DNA from: Pleurodeles waltl
Taxonomy: Eukaryota; Chordata; Amphibia; Caudata; Salamandridae
Direction: 5' to 3'
Length of the DNA: 64,000 nucleotides
NCBI RefSeq assembly: GCF_031143425.1
Contig: NC_090444.1
Span: 61,623,533-61,687,532 of the forward strand
The notes beneath the pieces are model-generated. The model was given only the letters and a program-made list of their open reading frames with translations. It did not search any database and was not told the origin of the DNA. Position numbers and translations under genes: made by a program. This document shows positions 1-11,298 of this stretch, in pieces (position 1 is the first letter of the stretch; the number at the start of each line of letters is the position of its first letter).

Positions 1-190
1 CACCATTGCACCATGGCCTTGTAAATGTGGACCGGCACATTGCGCCACCGGAATGTCAAGAAAAGTGATGCTCTGGTGTGGCTAGGAGCTTGTGAATATG
101 CCCCTCTGCCTGGGAAGACTGTGGCATACTGGCTGTCTCTTGTCCCTCCAGCATTTCCATCTGCTTTCTGTATTTACCTTAGTACAGGCA
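1..190. other. Unassigned flank left of the Gypsy LTR
   Basis: No gene or repeat family recognised. The open frame from 25 continues into the LTR and has no family features. The last five bases before the LTR (186-190, AGGCA) would be one half of a target duplication, but the partner cannot be tested because the other LTR is truncated. Confidence 0.5.
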
Positions 191-1464
191 TGTTAGAAAT
201 TGAGTCTCTAGTTGGCAGAGGTACACCCTCATGTCCAAGTAGGGGCCACTATCCTAGTCAGGGTAAGTCACACATAATCCATATTATCCTGTGCCCACCC
301 TCTGGTAGCTTGGCACAGAGCAGGCAGGCTTAACTTTCAAGGCAATGTGTAAAGTATTTGTGCAATAACTCATATATTAGCACAGTGAAATCACCACAAA
401 AATACACCACACAGGTTTAGAAAAATAGATAATATTTATCTGAGTAAAATAGGGTCAAAACAACAAAAATTCAATAAGCACAAGTTGAAATATCACTTTT
501 TAAAGGTTAAAAAGAGTCTCAATCCTTAGGAATCAATGGTTGTATCTTTGTAACACACAGTACCTGGGATGCATAAAAAATAACTACACAAGATGGGTCA
601 CAGTGGAGGAGATGTATTGAAAAATAAGGTGTTGCGTAGGATTTTCCAGCGCGGCACAGACAATGCGTTTCTTTCTTTCCATGCTGCAAGGTGATGCGTC
701 ACATTTCAGGAGCGCAGCCTTGGTTCCTCACTGCGGTGCAGTGATATTTTGATGCCCAGGGAGGAAAATCTTTGATGTGCTGATAGAAAGAAACAGGTGC
801 TGCATTGATCCAGTAGGCATTGCAGTGATTATTCAACTGCGAGGCAGGCGCTGTATCGGATTTCTAATTGTGAAGCCGGCGCTGCCATCGGTTGGTGGTG
901 CGGTGATTTTTGAGCCGCGATGCAGGTGCTGCGGTAATTTCTGTACGTGTTGCATCGATTTGCCGATGCACAAGGATTTCCTGAAGAGGTGAAGTCTTTG
1001 TTGGCCCTGAGACTTCAGAAACAGGAGGCAAGCTCAATCCAAGCCCTTGGAAAGCACTTTAGGAGGAAGGCAGAGTCCTTCCAGCAGAGTCAGTAGCAGC
1101 AGGCAGCAGGGCAGCAAGCAGGAAAGCAGTCCTTCAGCAAAGCAGTCCAGGTGAGTCCTTTGGGCAGCCAGGCAGTCCCTCTGACAGAATCCAGGTGTAG
1201 GTCCAAAAGTGTCTGATATGATGAGGTCAGAGACACAGTTTGTATACTCAAAAATGCATTTGAAGCGGGGAAAACTTCAGAGTGGTTTTGAAGTACACAA
1301 GTTCCCCTTTCAGCCCAGTCCTATCTGCCAGGATCCCTGTGGGGGGGTTATCAGTCCTTTGTGTGAGGGCAGGCCATTGACCTTTGAAGTGCAAGAGATA
1401 GCCCCTCCACCCTTCCTGCCCAGGGAGCCCCATTCAGTATGCAGATGAATGCAGATGTGACTAA
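191..1464 (-). mobile_element. Ty3/Gypsy-like 3' LTR, distal segment (interrupted)
   Basis: The segment starts TGTTAGAAATTG and aligns, with scattered substitutions and indels, to 12746-13212. The copies flank a minus-strand gag-protease region, so this is the end of the 3' LTR in element orientation. It stops abruptly at 1464, where a transposon with a TAA duplication is inserted, and the LTR resumes at 9488. Without the insert the LTR would be about 2.1 kb. Its outer ends are TG and CA (10333-10334). Confidence 0.8.
1462..1464. repeat. Target-site duplication TAA (left)
   Basis: TAA immediately left of the terminal GGCC of the Harbinger element is repeated at 9485-9487. The LTR reads through the two points without loss. 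Confidence 0.8.
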
Positions 1465-1489
1465 GGCCTTCATTATAACATTGGCGGTA
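1465..1489 (+). repeat. Harbinger left terminal inverted repeat
   Basis: It starts GGCCTTCATTATAACATTGG. Compared with the reverse complement of the right end (GGCTCACATTACGACTCTGG), 13 of the first 20 positions match. Confidence 0.75.
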
Positions 1490-2040
1490 AATGCCGCTTA
1501 CCACCTTGCTGACAGCCGCCAACTTACCACCGCACTGGTGAATATTTGCTCTCCATATTATGATACACACACACACCAATCCAACAGAATACAGCCACAT
1601 ACACAAATCCGCCAGACCAAAGGACCGTGATAAACTGGCGGTCCCAAAACCCATACCTTTACGCCAACAGAACAACGGCCATCACATTACATTATGACCC
1701 ACGAATCACCATAGTGGACATTCAACACCAGTAAACCATTGGGGGTACATACTGCTGTGCTCACAATGGATACCCACAGACAAAACAACACCACATTGGG
1801 CAATTCAAACAACACACACCTGACACCCATACAAACACCACACCCACACACCCACACCACTATAAAACACCCACCCACATTACCCTCAACCCTTGGCGAA
1901 TACAAATCATTGCCACCAGACTGACCACTGCGTTAACCAGACACACACCACTCACACCCATACACCCCTCACACACTCCACATCACACACCTCAACACAT
2001 TACCCAACACACCCTCACCAACACACATCACATAACACCC
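1490..2040 (+). other. Harbinger left subterminal region and leader of Myb gene 1
   Basis: It carries inverted-repeat words (GGCGGT, ACCGCC) near the end, then a CA-rich stretch (about 1560-2035, many CACAC and ACACC words) just before the first ATG. Such subterminal repeats are often transposase or Myb-protein binding sites; that role is inferred. Confidence 0.45.
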
Positions 2041-3779
2041 ATGGCACCACAAAGGCACCCCCATTTCACTGAGGAGGAGTTAAGGGTCATGGTGGAAGAA
2101 ATCATCAGGGTAGAGCCACAGCTTTTTGGAGCACAGGTGCAGCAGATATCAATAGCAAGGAAGATGGAGCTATGGCGGCAAATCATGGACAGGGTCAACG
2201 CAGTGGGACAGCACCCAAGAACAAGGGACGACATCAGGAAGAGGTGGAACGACCTACGGTGGAAGGTACGTTACATAGCATCAAGGCACCAGCTCGCTAT
2301 ACAGAGGACTGGCGGTGGACCTCCACCTCCTCCCCCACAACTCACAGCATGGGAGGAGCAAGTCTTGGCATTGCTGAATCCTGAGGGTCTGGCCAGAGTT
2401 GGAGGAGGACTGGACACTGGTAAGTCAACTGTTTACAATTATCACCCCGCATACCTGCATGCCATCACACACACTCACCCTCACTCCCATCACTCCATTC
2501 CATCCCACACACTCCACACACTAATCCCAATGCCAAACGCTGCATGCTGTAGCAATGCATGGACACCCCTCCCAGCCCTGCATGGACACTCATCCCCAAA
2601 GCATGCACAGCATAGGGAAACTATCCTAACCACTATATTCCAACATACACAAGCAAACGCTGGCAGGGGAACAACAACCATAGAGGGGAAGCTACAGAAG
2701 TACAAATGTCAGATACCTGAAGCATAATACATCATTTACAGCCCCACAAGTACCCCAGCCAATGTCACTGGAGAGGAGATGCCACCACTATCCAGTCCCC
2801 CAACAGAAGAGGGCCACAGTGATGACAGTAACTCTGGACTTCTGGATCTGGACGATCTACCTGGCCCATCAGGGACGACTGGAGAGGCGGTCACCCAAGC
2901 CCAGTAACAGACCACCACAGAGCCTCCCTCATCAGGATCCAACACCACAGCACCCACCCAGCCTACCCACACCTCTGTCCCCAGGACATGTCAATCAACA
3001 GTGTGCCCACCTGTACAGGGACCCCAGGCCACACCTCACCCACAAGACAATCAGGGACCTGGGGTCAGTGGCAGTGGGCACACCGTTCAGAGGATAGAGG
3101 CACAGGCCAGCAGGGACACTGGGAGGACTGCTGTGCACCAGGGGGAGGACAGGACCAGGGAACCGACTCTCCAGATGCACTCTCCGAAATCCTGGGAGCC
3201 TACCAACGTTCCCAGGACACGATGGGCCAGATCCTAGACAACGTGCAGGAGAACAGGCGGCTGCAGGAGGGACAGTATCAGGGGATCAGGGAGGACTTGC
3301 AGGCCATTAACACCACCCTGGTCTCCATAGAAGGGGTAATGGCAGGCATGGCCAACATCATAAGGGAGGCAGTAGCACACCAGCAGGCCCCTACCACTAG
3401 CCAGTCATCTGAACAGCCCTCCACTTCCGCTGCCGCTAGTGGCCAGGAGGCCCGCCACAGGACCCACAGGCCACCAGCACCCTTCCCCCTGCCGAAGGTG
3501 AACCACCCCGCAAACGTTCCCTGCGACCCAGACAGAAGCCAGAGACACTTGCCAAGACCACTGCCAGGAAATGAGACTCTCCTGATTGTCCCGCTTGTGT
3601 CCCACTCTGTCATCTCGTCCACCTTGAACTGCCATTGCTCCCCTTCCCATGTCCCCATGGACACTGCACCTGTGCTACAAACAGACTGGAACAATACCCT
3701 GGACTTTCCTCCATCATCACCCCAATCCATTGCACTTTCCCCTCTATATTTCAGCACAACAATAAACACCCTTGGATAA
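2041..3779 (+). pseudogene. Harbinger Myb/SANT-like DNA-binding protein 1 (broken)
   Basis: Exon 1 starts at the ATG at 2041 and encodes a Myb/SANT-like domain (residues about 7-85). Its pattern is FTEEELRVMVEE, then LWRQIMDRV, then DDIRKRWNDLRWKVR, typical of the Myb-like accessory protein of PIF/Harbinger elements (NAIF1/MSANTD type), which binds transposon ends and helps import the transposase into the nucleus. A proline run (PPPPPP) follows. A donor (CTG|GTAAGT) sits at 2420 and an acceptor (TTTACAG) ends at 2741. The next coding stretch (2743-2904) is acidic and serine-rich, ending in LDLDDLPGPSG, and then stops. A coiled-coil-like segment (3171-3380, SEILGAYQRSQDTMGQIL and on) lies in another frame. 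The splice phase and the acidic frame disagree by one base, so at least one indel is present. The downstream frame runs to 3779, near a possible AATAAA at 3762. Confidence 0.72.
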
Positions 3780-4059
3780 AACTTGACTACTAGTAATTCA
3801 TGTATTGCAAATGTGTATTCATTGAAACAGCTGCAACCATTGCAAATGACCTGTACATAGAATGAGCATAGAATTATTCACCTGTAGCTGGCTGTTGTGA
3901 TCACACCAGGAGAATGTGTCATATCACCAACATCTGAAAAAAGAGTATCCAGAGGTAACAGTAAGTAGGGCAAAGAAGTGGGTAATGCCAGCATGGCAAT
4001 GCCACACAGAATACTCCAATAGGTATAGAAATGTGAAGTTGCACTGTCTCACCTGTGTG
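3780..4059. other. Convergent spacer between Myb gene 1 and transposase
   Basis: About 280 bp with no coding signal lie between the 3' ends of two converging genes. Confidence 0.5.
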
Positions 4060-5269
4060 TCATTGGAAGTACTGACGTATCACTGATGTTTTGTTGTCTA
4101 CATCCTCATCCTCTGCCTCCTCATCCTCACTGTCCTCAGGGTCCACTGCTGCCACAGGGTCATCTCCAGTCTCCTCCTCCTGCAGAAAATGTACATGGAG
4201 CCTGAGTGCCAGGTTGTGCAATATGCAGCATGCCACTACTATCTGGCACACCTTCTTGGGTGAGTAGCACAGGGATCCACCTGTCAGATGGGGGCACTTG
4301 AACCTTTCCTTCAGGAGACCAAAGGACCTTTCAATGATCCTTCTGGTTCGCCCATGTGCCTCATTCTAATGTTCTTCTGCCCTTGTCCTGGCATTCCCCA
4401 CAGGGGTAAGCAGCTATGATAGGTTTGGGTAACCAGAGTCACCTGAAAATATTGAGGGACAACATTTAGCCACACACATCTTATATGGCCAACACCATAG
4501 GCATACACCAACATATACTGGGAGTGAACCAGGGCTCACCGATTAGCCACAACCTGTGCCTCTGTAGTTGGGACATCACATTTGGGATGTTGCTATGCCT
4601 CAGGACAAAGGCATAATGCACCGACCCAGGATACTTAGCATTGATGTGGGAGATGTACTGGCCCGCCAGGCACACCATCTGAACATTCATGGAGTGGAAA
4701 CTCTTACGATTCCTGAACACCTGTTCATTCTGGCAGGGGGGGTACAAATGCATTATGTGATCCATCAATCGCACCAATTATATTGGGGATATGTCCCATT
4801 GCATAGAATCTTGCCTTCACAGTGGCCAAATCCTCAACCTGGGAGAAAGCAATGTAGCTGCACATGTGTGTTATCATGGCAGACAAGACTCTTGTTAGCA
4901 CGTTTGAGAACATTGGCTGTGACATTCCTGCTGCCAGGCCCCTGTCACTTGGATAGAACCTGTTGCCAAGAAATGGAGCACTGATAGAACTTGCACAAGA
5001 GGGGGGATCCCAGTGGAGTGACGGATAGCAGATATCAGGTCAGGCTCAAACTGGGCACACAGCTCTGTGATTGTGGCCCTGTCCAGTCTATAGGTTAGTA
5101 TTATGTGCCTGTCCTCTAGTGTAGCCAAGTCCACCAGGGGTCTGTACATGGGGGTATGTCTCCATCTCCTATTCATCTGCAGCATTAGGTATCTAAGGGA
5201 TACAAGAGTGAGTAGGCTGTCACAAACTGAACAATGGAGCCACATCAGCAGTCCGCAATGTGCAAACAT
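4060..5269 (-). pseudogene. HARBI1-like: HARBI1-type Harbinger transposase (DDE nuclease), inactivated
   Basis: In minus-strand order the N-terminal helical region (5269-4930, including VLSVLHFLATGSIQVTGA) leads into the first catalytic block GAIDGSH (near 4760), then INAKYPGSVHYAFVLR (near 4640), where the family has VHD, so the second catalytic aspartate is replaced by tyrosine. A 97-base intron follows (4539 down to 4443; G|GTGAG donor, TTTTCAG acceptor). The last exon has GDSGYP, IIERSFGLLKERF with the third catalytic residue E, and VVACCILHNLALRLH, then an acidic tail ending at 4060. Two frameshifts (near 4930 and 4745) and two TAG stops in the last exon (in the stretch after GDSGYP and just before NEAHGRTRR) confirm a dead copy. 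The family makes staggered cuts at TWA targets together with a Myb-like partner. The exact start is uncertain. Confidence 0.88.
4443..4539 (-). other. Intron of the Harbinger transposase
   Basis: On the minus strand the exon ends at 4540 before GTGAGCC, and the next exon begins at 4442 after ATTTTCAG. The joined frame continues into the conserved GDSGYP block, which supports both sites. Confidence 0.75.
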
Positions 5270-5641
5270 GTTATGGGACAGTGTAATTATTGAGGTATGT
5301 GCCTATTCATCCTGTGACGCAGAAATAATTGATAGGCCTGTTCACCTCCCCCGAAATGGCGACCGCCTTTCCTGTGTGTAGGGACAGGTAGAAGTGAGGT
5401 AATGCCGCTGACATTGTGTGCTGTGGTGGTAGGCGGTCGTGAACTGCCGTGCACTTCCTCATTGGTTAATATTGGGCCCTATGGGGTACAGTGGCCAATG
5501 GTGATCTACACCGGCGGTGATGGTATGCCCTGCCGCGGACATGACTGCCATTTTCTATCTGATTCCTCATTTGTTTCCTGACCTTCCATAGGAGAGGACC
5601 TACACTGCATGTGCTGCTGTGACCTGTGTCTGGAACCTACC
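5270..5641. promoter_or_regulatory. Divergent promoter region between transposase and Myb gene 2
   Basis: This 370-bp spacer separates the 5' end of the minus-strand transposase from the plus-strand Myb gene 2, so both promoters should lie here. It contains several GGCGGT/ACCGCC words like those at the element ends. An upstream in-frame ATG at 5609 would add 11 residues, but ATG 5642 (ACCATGG context) is preferred. Confidence 0.45.
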
Positions 5642-8353
5642 ATGGCCCGTGTGACCGGGAAAAGGGCCTCAACCTTCACTCCAGAGGAGTTGGAGCAACT
5701 GGTGGATGGGGTCCTACCCCAGTATGGACTGCTGTATGGGCCTCCAGACCAACAGGTGAGTACACCTTGTGCACGATGCATGTGGCATGAATGAATGGAG
5801 TTGTGTGTGTAGGCTTCGTGCAAGGGGGGTGGGTGGGTTACCTTTTGGCGGTGTTCATGTTGTGGGCTGGGCTATGTGTGTGCCAATGGTGATGCAAAGG
5901 GTTATGGTGGGCCATTTGTGTGACAGGCTTGACTGTTTGCCTAATGGTGTTCTCCTGTCTGTATTTCCTCTGCAGGTCAGCGCCCATCAAAAGAAGGGAA
6001 TATGGTGTGCCATCGCCAAGGAGGTGCGGACCCTGGGGGTCTATGGCAGGTGGAGCACACACTGTCGGAAATGGTGGGAGGACCTGAGATGCTGGGCACG
6101 GAAGACCGCAGAGGCCCAGCTGGGGATGGCCTCCCAACGTGGAAGGGGTGCCCGTCGGACCCTGACCCCCATGATGGTCCGCATACTGCCGATGGCCTAT
6201 GCTGAGCTGGATGGGCGCTTGAGGGCATCACAGCAGCCACAAGGGGGTGAGTACAGTGGCTATCATTACAACTTACGGCTGGTGGGGTGGTATCCGGGTG
6301 GTGGTTGTGTGTCCTTGGGTGCCCCAAGGCCAGGCCAAACCAGACATAGCAGCATAGGTCCTCTGGTGGCTAAGGGTTTGTATGTGAAATACAGCTTGCC
6401 TAGCTTGTTAGTATTCCCTCCTGGGCAGGGCTGCATGGGTCCCAGGTGTGCTGCAGTTGGGGGTGTGTGCCCCTCCTCATTCCTTGGTGAGTAGCCATTT
6501 CACTGGTAGTGCCCTGCATAGTGTGTAGGCCTATTCCCTGTATGTGAGGGTGCTGTGTACCCCAACGGTGGTTTTGGTGCAGTCATTGACTTTGTCCCTC
6601 TCCCCCTTTCTTGTTTTGTCATCCTGTCCTTATATGCATTAGTATCATCTGGCGGAGGAGCAGAGGCACCGGCAACTGAGGGAGCTGCATCCCACAGGAC
6701 CCTGGAGGCAAAGTCCACCGACGCCGAGGGAACCAGTGGGACGGAGGGTGAGGGGAGCACCACGGGGGAGACTGGAGGGGACAACACAGACTCTGATACC
6801 TCTTCCGATGGGAGCTCCCTGGTGGTGGCAGACACCTCTGTGACCACCCCAGCTGCAGGTACAGCCGCCACTCCCCGTACCAGCACCACCCTCCCAGTAG
6901 CCCCACAGCGAGTTGCCCGTGCCCGCTCACCCAGGAGGGTGGGCATCTCCTTTGCCCCAGGCACCTCAGGCCCTGCCCCAGTGAGCCCTGCTGCCCTGAG
7001 CGAGGAGGCTATTGACCTCCTGAGATCCATCTCTGTAGGGCAAACAATCATTGTGAATGCCATCCAGGGGCTGACAGCCCAGATGCAGCAATCAAAAGCA
7101 TTCCTGGAGGGCATTCACAGTGGATTGGTGGCCCAACAGAGATCGATTCAGGCTCTGGCCTCCTCTCTGATGGCAGCCATTGTCCCTGTTTCAACCCTCC
7201 CCCCTCCAACTTCCACTTCCCAATCCCTTTCTCCTCATCCCCAACTCATCCCAAGCACACAGCCAGACGAGCATGCACACAAGATAACACCCAAGAGTGT
7301 CACAGGCATACACACGCACCACACTTCATCCCACAGGCACTCACACAAACACCATTCAGTTGCAGACACGTCAAAATCCACTTTCTCCACTGTCTCCCCC
7401 TCCTCCTCCACCTCCCACCCAGTTACGTCTACACTTACACCTGCATGCACTACATCAATATCCACTACCAGCATCATCACCACACCAAGCAGAACACACA
7501 CCTCACTATAACACACTGCCACAACATTCATGCATGCATCCCCTGTGACCTCTCCCACCGTGTCTGTCCCTCCTCCTAAAGGACACAAACGCAAGCACTC
7601 AGACACCCAACAGCCATCCACCCCACAACAGCATACAGCCCATGCACCTGCGCCCAAATCCAGCAGATGAACACCTCCAACAACCACTCCCTTATCCTCC
7701 ACTCCCATTACTCCTCCCTCTTCCCGCCCCAACGTCCCTAAAAAGCTTTTCCTTTCCACGTTTGACCTCTTCCCTACTTCTCCCCCCCGTCCTGCACGTA
7801 TGGGCAGGGTGGCAAGGACCCGGCCCAGCACCTCAGCCAAACAGTCCACGGGCCAAGTGCTAGCACCACCTACTTGTGTTGGTAGGGATTCCAGGCCAAC
7901 AATACTGAAGGGAAAGGATCTTGCACCAGCTGCAAAGAAGGGGAAGGAGCCTGCACCAGCTGGAAAGAAGGGGAAGGAGAATGCACCAGCTGGCAGAGGG
8001 GGAAGAGCCCATCCACCCCTGCCAGGAAGGGTAAGGGATCCCCTACCCATGACCAGGAGGAGAGGAGGCAATCTACGCCAGCGGAAGCTGCCAGCCAAAC
8101 ACCGCCACCACCACCAGCTGTCACAGGGCCACCACCACCAGCCGTGGTTGTGCAGCCATCAGAGGGTGCAGGGGCTGAGCAAGAGTCTCCCACAACCACC
8201 ACCACAGTGCAGCCATCAGAGGGTGCAGGCGGTGAGCAGGAGCCTCCCACATCCACCACCACAGTGCAGCCATCAGAAGGTTCAGGGGCTGAGCAGGAGC
8301 CTCCCACAACCACCGCCACAGTACAGCCATCACCGCCGGTGGGCGCCATATAG
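5642..8353 (+). pseudogene. Harbinger Myb/SANT-like DNA-binding protein 2 (broken)
   Basis: Three exons fit in phase. Exon 1 is 5642-5755 (donor CAG|GTGAGT, phase 0), exon 2 is 5976-6246 (acceptor CTCTGCAG, donor GGG|GTGAGT, phase 1) and exon 3 starts at 6643 (acceptor GCATTAG). The N-terminal domain reads FTPEELEQLVDGVLP, IWCAIAKEV and THCRKWWEDLRCW, a Myb/SANT-like fold distinct from Myb gene 1. Exon 3 encodes an acidic/serine stretch, a basic patch and a coiled-coil-like segment (6996-7185). The same frame continues past stops at 7509 and near 7668 into lysine-rich repeats (KKGKEPAPAG-like, 7918-8000), then shifts frame into three 22-residue repeats (8144-8340). I infer one gene with two nonsense mutations and a frameshift. 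The C-terminal extent is uncertain. Confidence 0.72.
8144..8340 (+). repeat. 66-bp in-frame tandem repeat (3 units) in Myb gene 2
   Basis: Three 66-bp units encode a 22-residue peptide beginning VQPSEGAG. The length keeps frame, which fits expansion inside a coding exon. Confidence 0.7.
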
Positions 8354-8384
8354 TCCAGCCTCCAAGGGCTACTGTGCGGCCTGC

Positions 8385-8660
8385 CCCCTCCAGAACCAGT
8401 GGGGAAGACACCCACTCCAGAGACTGTGGCCTTGCGGTCCCCAGGACAGTGAGCAATGGGGGTGTTGCCCCCTCCAGAACCATTGGGGGAGGACGCCCAC
8501 TCCAGAGACTGTGGCCTTGCACTCCCCAGGACAGTGAGCAATGGGCATGTTGCCCCCTCCACAACCAATGGGGAAGACACCCACTCCTGAGACTGTGGCC
8601 TTGCACTCCCCAGGACAGTGAGCAATGGGCATATTGCCCCCTCCAGAACCAGTGGGCTTG
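8385..8660 (+). repeat. ~84-bp tandem repeat (about 3.5 units) after Myb gene 2
   Basis: Units share CCCACTCC.GAGACTGTGG and CCAGGACAGTGAGCAATGGG. They lie downstream of the coding repeats and do not hold a frame consistently. Confidence 0.7.
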
Positions 8661-9459
8661 TTTCCGCATCCGGCTGAGGTGCTCCCGCACACCCCCTGAG
8701 GTGCCTGTCTATTTGACAACTGATGCCCCTGCAGTGTTCTATCCGGATTGGTGAAGGATTCAAGTGGGGCCTTGAACTGTGCCCTGTGGCCATGTGGGCC
8801 CTTTGAACTATGAACTGGGCAGTGTCCCTTTTTTAGACAACATATCTGTTTCAATGCCAAATCGGATTGTTGATTTTATTGTTGGACTGATTACAATCAC
8901 TTCCGTCAATTCCTGTTGCCTTTGCTTGATTCTGCTGATTTTCGTGGTCATATTGTTTTTGTAATGCATATGGTTGTGTGTATGGCGTGTGTATGTCGGG
9001 TGTGTGTTGTGCGTGTGTGTGTCACTCTCGTTTTCCTCCCACCCTCCCTTGTGTGCTAGGCGGCTGTACTCACCGTCATCGTCTTCGTCGACATTGGTGT
9101 TCCAGGTGGAGCATGGCGTAGAAGAGCATCGGGAAGACTTGCAGTTCGGGTTCCATGGTGACGTGGTTCTTCCCTGTGTCTCCAATGGTGAGTCCTTTGT
9201 CTTTTGTGCTCTGTTTCTGCCAGGCTTTTGATGGCGTTGGTACCGCCCCAAAAAACGTGGCGGTTTGCAGGGTCAAAATATGGTGGGCGGTACCTTGTCT
9301 TCTGCCTGGCTGTAGGCATCTACCGCCGTGGTGACTGTTGTTTCCGCCCTGGCGGTCGGTGTGGTACATTGGCTGTCTATGGGAGCTATCCCTCCCATGG
9401 TCATAATTTGGCAGTAATTACCGCCAGCCTGTTGGGGGTATTCCTGCCACTTTATCACC
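8661..9459. other. Harbinger right subterminal region
   Basis: The 8840-9060 part is T- and TG-rich. 9225-9459 has multiple GGCGG/CCGCC words in both orientations, mirroring the left end. No gene seen. Confidence 0.5.
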
Positions 9460-9484
9460 AACAGCCAGAGTCGTAATGTGAGCC
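9460..9484 (-). repeat. Harbinger right terminal inverted repeat
   Basis: Reverse complement begins GGCTCACATTACGACTCTGG and pairs with 1465-1489. TAA follows at 9485-9487. Confidence 0.75.
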
Positions 9485-10334
9485 TAAGTGTTTTGTGTTT
9501 ATGGCTGTCTGGGTGGAATGCACAAAGGGAGCTGTCAACCAGCACGGACCAGAGGTGGATTGGAGACAGGCTGTAAGGCACAGATGGCAGTAAGTGCGGA
9601 GAAATGCCCACTTTCTAAAAGTAGCATTTGTAAAATAGTAATATTAAATCCAGCTTCACCAGTAAGTAGGATTTTCTATTACCATTCTGGCCATACTAAG
9701 CATGACAGGGCAGCTACTCCTTCCAGATCAGAATCCACCACTCAAAAGTATACGAGGGCAGTTCCAATGCTAGTCTATGAGAGGAGCAGGGCTCACAGTA
9801 GTGGAAAACGAATTTGTGAGTTTTTCACTACTAGGACATGTAAAACACATAAGTACATGTCCTGCTTTTTACTTACATAGCACCCTGCCCTATAGGCTAC
9901 CTAGGGCCTACCTTAGGGGTGTCTTATATGTAGAAAAAGGGGAGTTTTAGGCTTGACAAGTAGTTTTACATGCCAAATCAAAGTGGCAATGAAACTGCAC
10001 ACCCAGGCCTTGCAATGGAAGGCCTGAGACATGGTTAAGGGGCTACTTATGTGGGTGGCACAATCAGTGCTACAGGCCCACTAGTAGCAATTACTTTACA
10101 GGCCCTGGGCACATCTAGTGCAATTTACTAGGGACCTACAGGTAAACTAAATATGGCAATTGGGTATGAGCCAATGTTACCTTGTTTTAGGGAGAGACCA
10201 CATGCACTTTAGCACTGGTGAGCAGTTGTAAAGTGTCCAGAGTCCTAAAGCCAACAAAAATGAGGTCATAAAAAGAGGTGGAGGAAGGCAAAAAGTTTGG
10301 GGTGACCATTCAGAGAGGGTAATTTTCCAAAGCA
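9485..10334 (-). mobile_element. Ty3/Gypsy-like 3' LTR, proximal segment
   Basis: The sequence resumes the LTR interrupted at 1464; TAA at 9485-9487 is the right copy of the target duplication. In element orientation the LTR starts TGCTTTGG at 10334. A purine-rich tract (10335-10348, minus strand GGCTGGAAGGGCGA) directly upstream is the expected polypurine tract. Confidence 0.72.
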
Positions 10335-10348
10335 TCGCCCTTCCAGCC

Positions 10349-10871
10349 TAAAGCCAGGGCAGTCTAATTAATACCTTGATGGACTGCCCTGCTTAGGGTG
10401 ATAGAACATGGACAATGGCCCACTACCGCAGGGCCTTTCTGAACTCAGTTGGGCTCCTCTGTCTATACTTTCTGGGGACACTGAAGTGACCCATGGGGAA
10501 TCCTTCTCCCCATCTGTGGATCCCATCTGTGATTCTCCTAACTTTAATTTTACTCACAGATGCATCCCAGTAGGCAGACAGTACCACTGAGGTGAACAAA
10601 GTGATGTGGCCCAAGCTTCTACTCCAGCCTTGGGGCTGGCAGGGAGTTCCTTATGGGCTCCTGAGGTTTCCCTGACATCTGCGGCATCTCAGAGTGGGAG
10701 GCAGAAGCTCCAGGGGTTTTGCACCCTACTTCCACTCTACCTCCCTCCAGTTCCGGGGTGTTATCCTGACACTAGTCAATCAACCCAGGGTCTGCACCCT
10801 GAGGCTGGACAGGGGTGAGTCCTCCCTCACCTTGCCCCTACATACGGTACCCTCCTCTAGGGAGTGGTACT
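10349..10871 (-). mobile_element. Residual Gypsy internal region, no pol
   Basis: This segment separates the protease from the polypurine tract. No reverse transcriptase (xxDD), RNase H or integrase motif is visible on either strand, so most of pol has been deleted. Confidence 0.6.
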
Positions 10872-11219
10872 TCAAGACAACTGAACTGTCAGCGCAACCT
10901 TAGGGCCCACACCTCCCAGTTCTCCTGCCACCTGGGGCAACTCATTCCCCAGAATGTAGTCTATGGGCATCTGGGGACTAACTATGGCCCTCCTCTGGGT
11001 CACCTCCTCACCCCACGCCAGGGATACCAGGGCCATAGGGCGGAACAAATCCTCCCCATGGGCTAGAGTCACCTTGCACACCTGGCCGGTGTACTGCTCT
11101 GGGGAAACTAGTCTCTCCACTTTCATGGTATGACTAGCCCCTGTGTCCCTCACAGCATTGACTGGGATCCCATTCACTCCCACCTGGTAGAGATGGCGAC
11201 TCCCACCCTCAGGGATCAC
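10872..11219 (-). pseudogene. Gypsy retropepsin-like aspartic protease fragment
   Basis: The frame contains VRDTGASHTM, the DTGA active-site loop of retroviral-type aspartic proteases (residues about 25-33), and DYILGNEL about 60 residues later, matching the conserved hydrophobic-ILG element. Such proteases work as dimers to process Gag-Pol. The fragment follows gag directly on the same strand. It stops at 10872, where polymerase domains should follow but do not. About 110 residues is the usual retropepsin size. Confidence 0.75.
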
Positions 11220-11298
11220 CAGCTCACCCTCTGAGTCTATCTCCCAACTGAGGGAGATTATGGCAAGGTCTATGACCTCCCCTGGGGACTAATTTTCA

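Larger units (their letters stand above)
1465..9484 (+). mobile_element. PIF/Harbinger DNA transposon, 8.0 kb, near full length
   Basis: The element lies inside a Gypsy LTR and is bounded by imperfect terminal inverted repeats that share GGC and CATTA..AC..TGGC. It is flanked on both sides by TAA, as expected for Harbinger elements, which duplicate TWA. Inside are a HARBI1-type transposase on the minus strand and two separate Myb/SANT-like genes on the plus strand, one upstream and one downstream of the transposase. Known Harbinger elements usually pair one transposase with one Myb-like DNA-binding protein, so the second Myb gene is unusual. Frameshifts and stops in the transposase and the Myb genes make this copy inactive. 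The subterminal regions are rich in CCGCC/GGCGG words. Confidence 0.88.
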
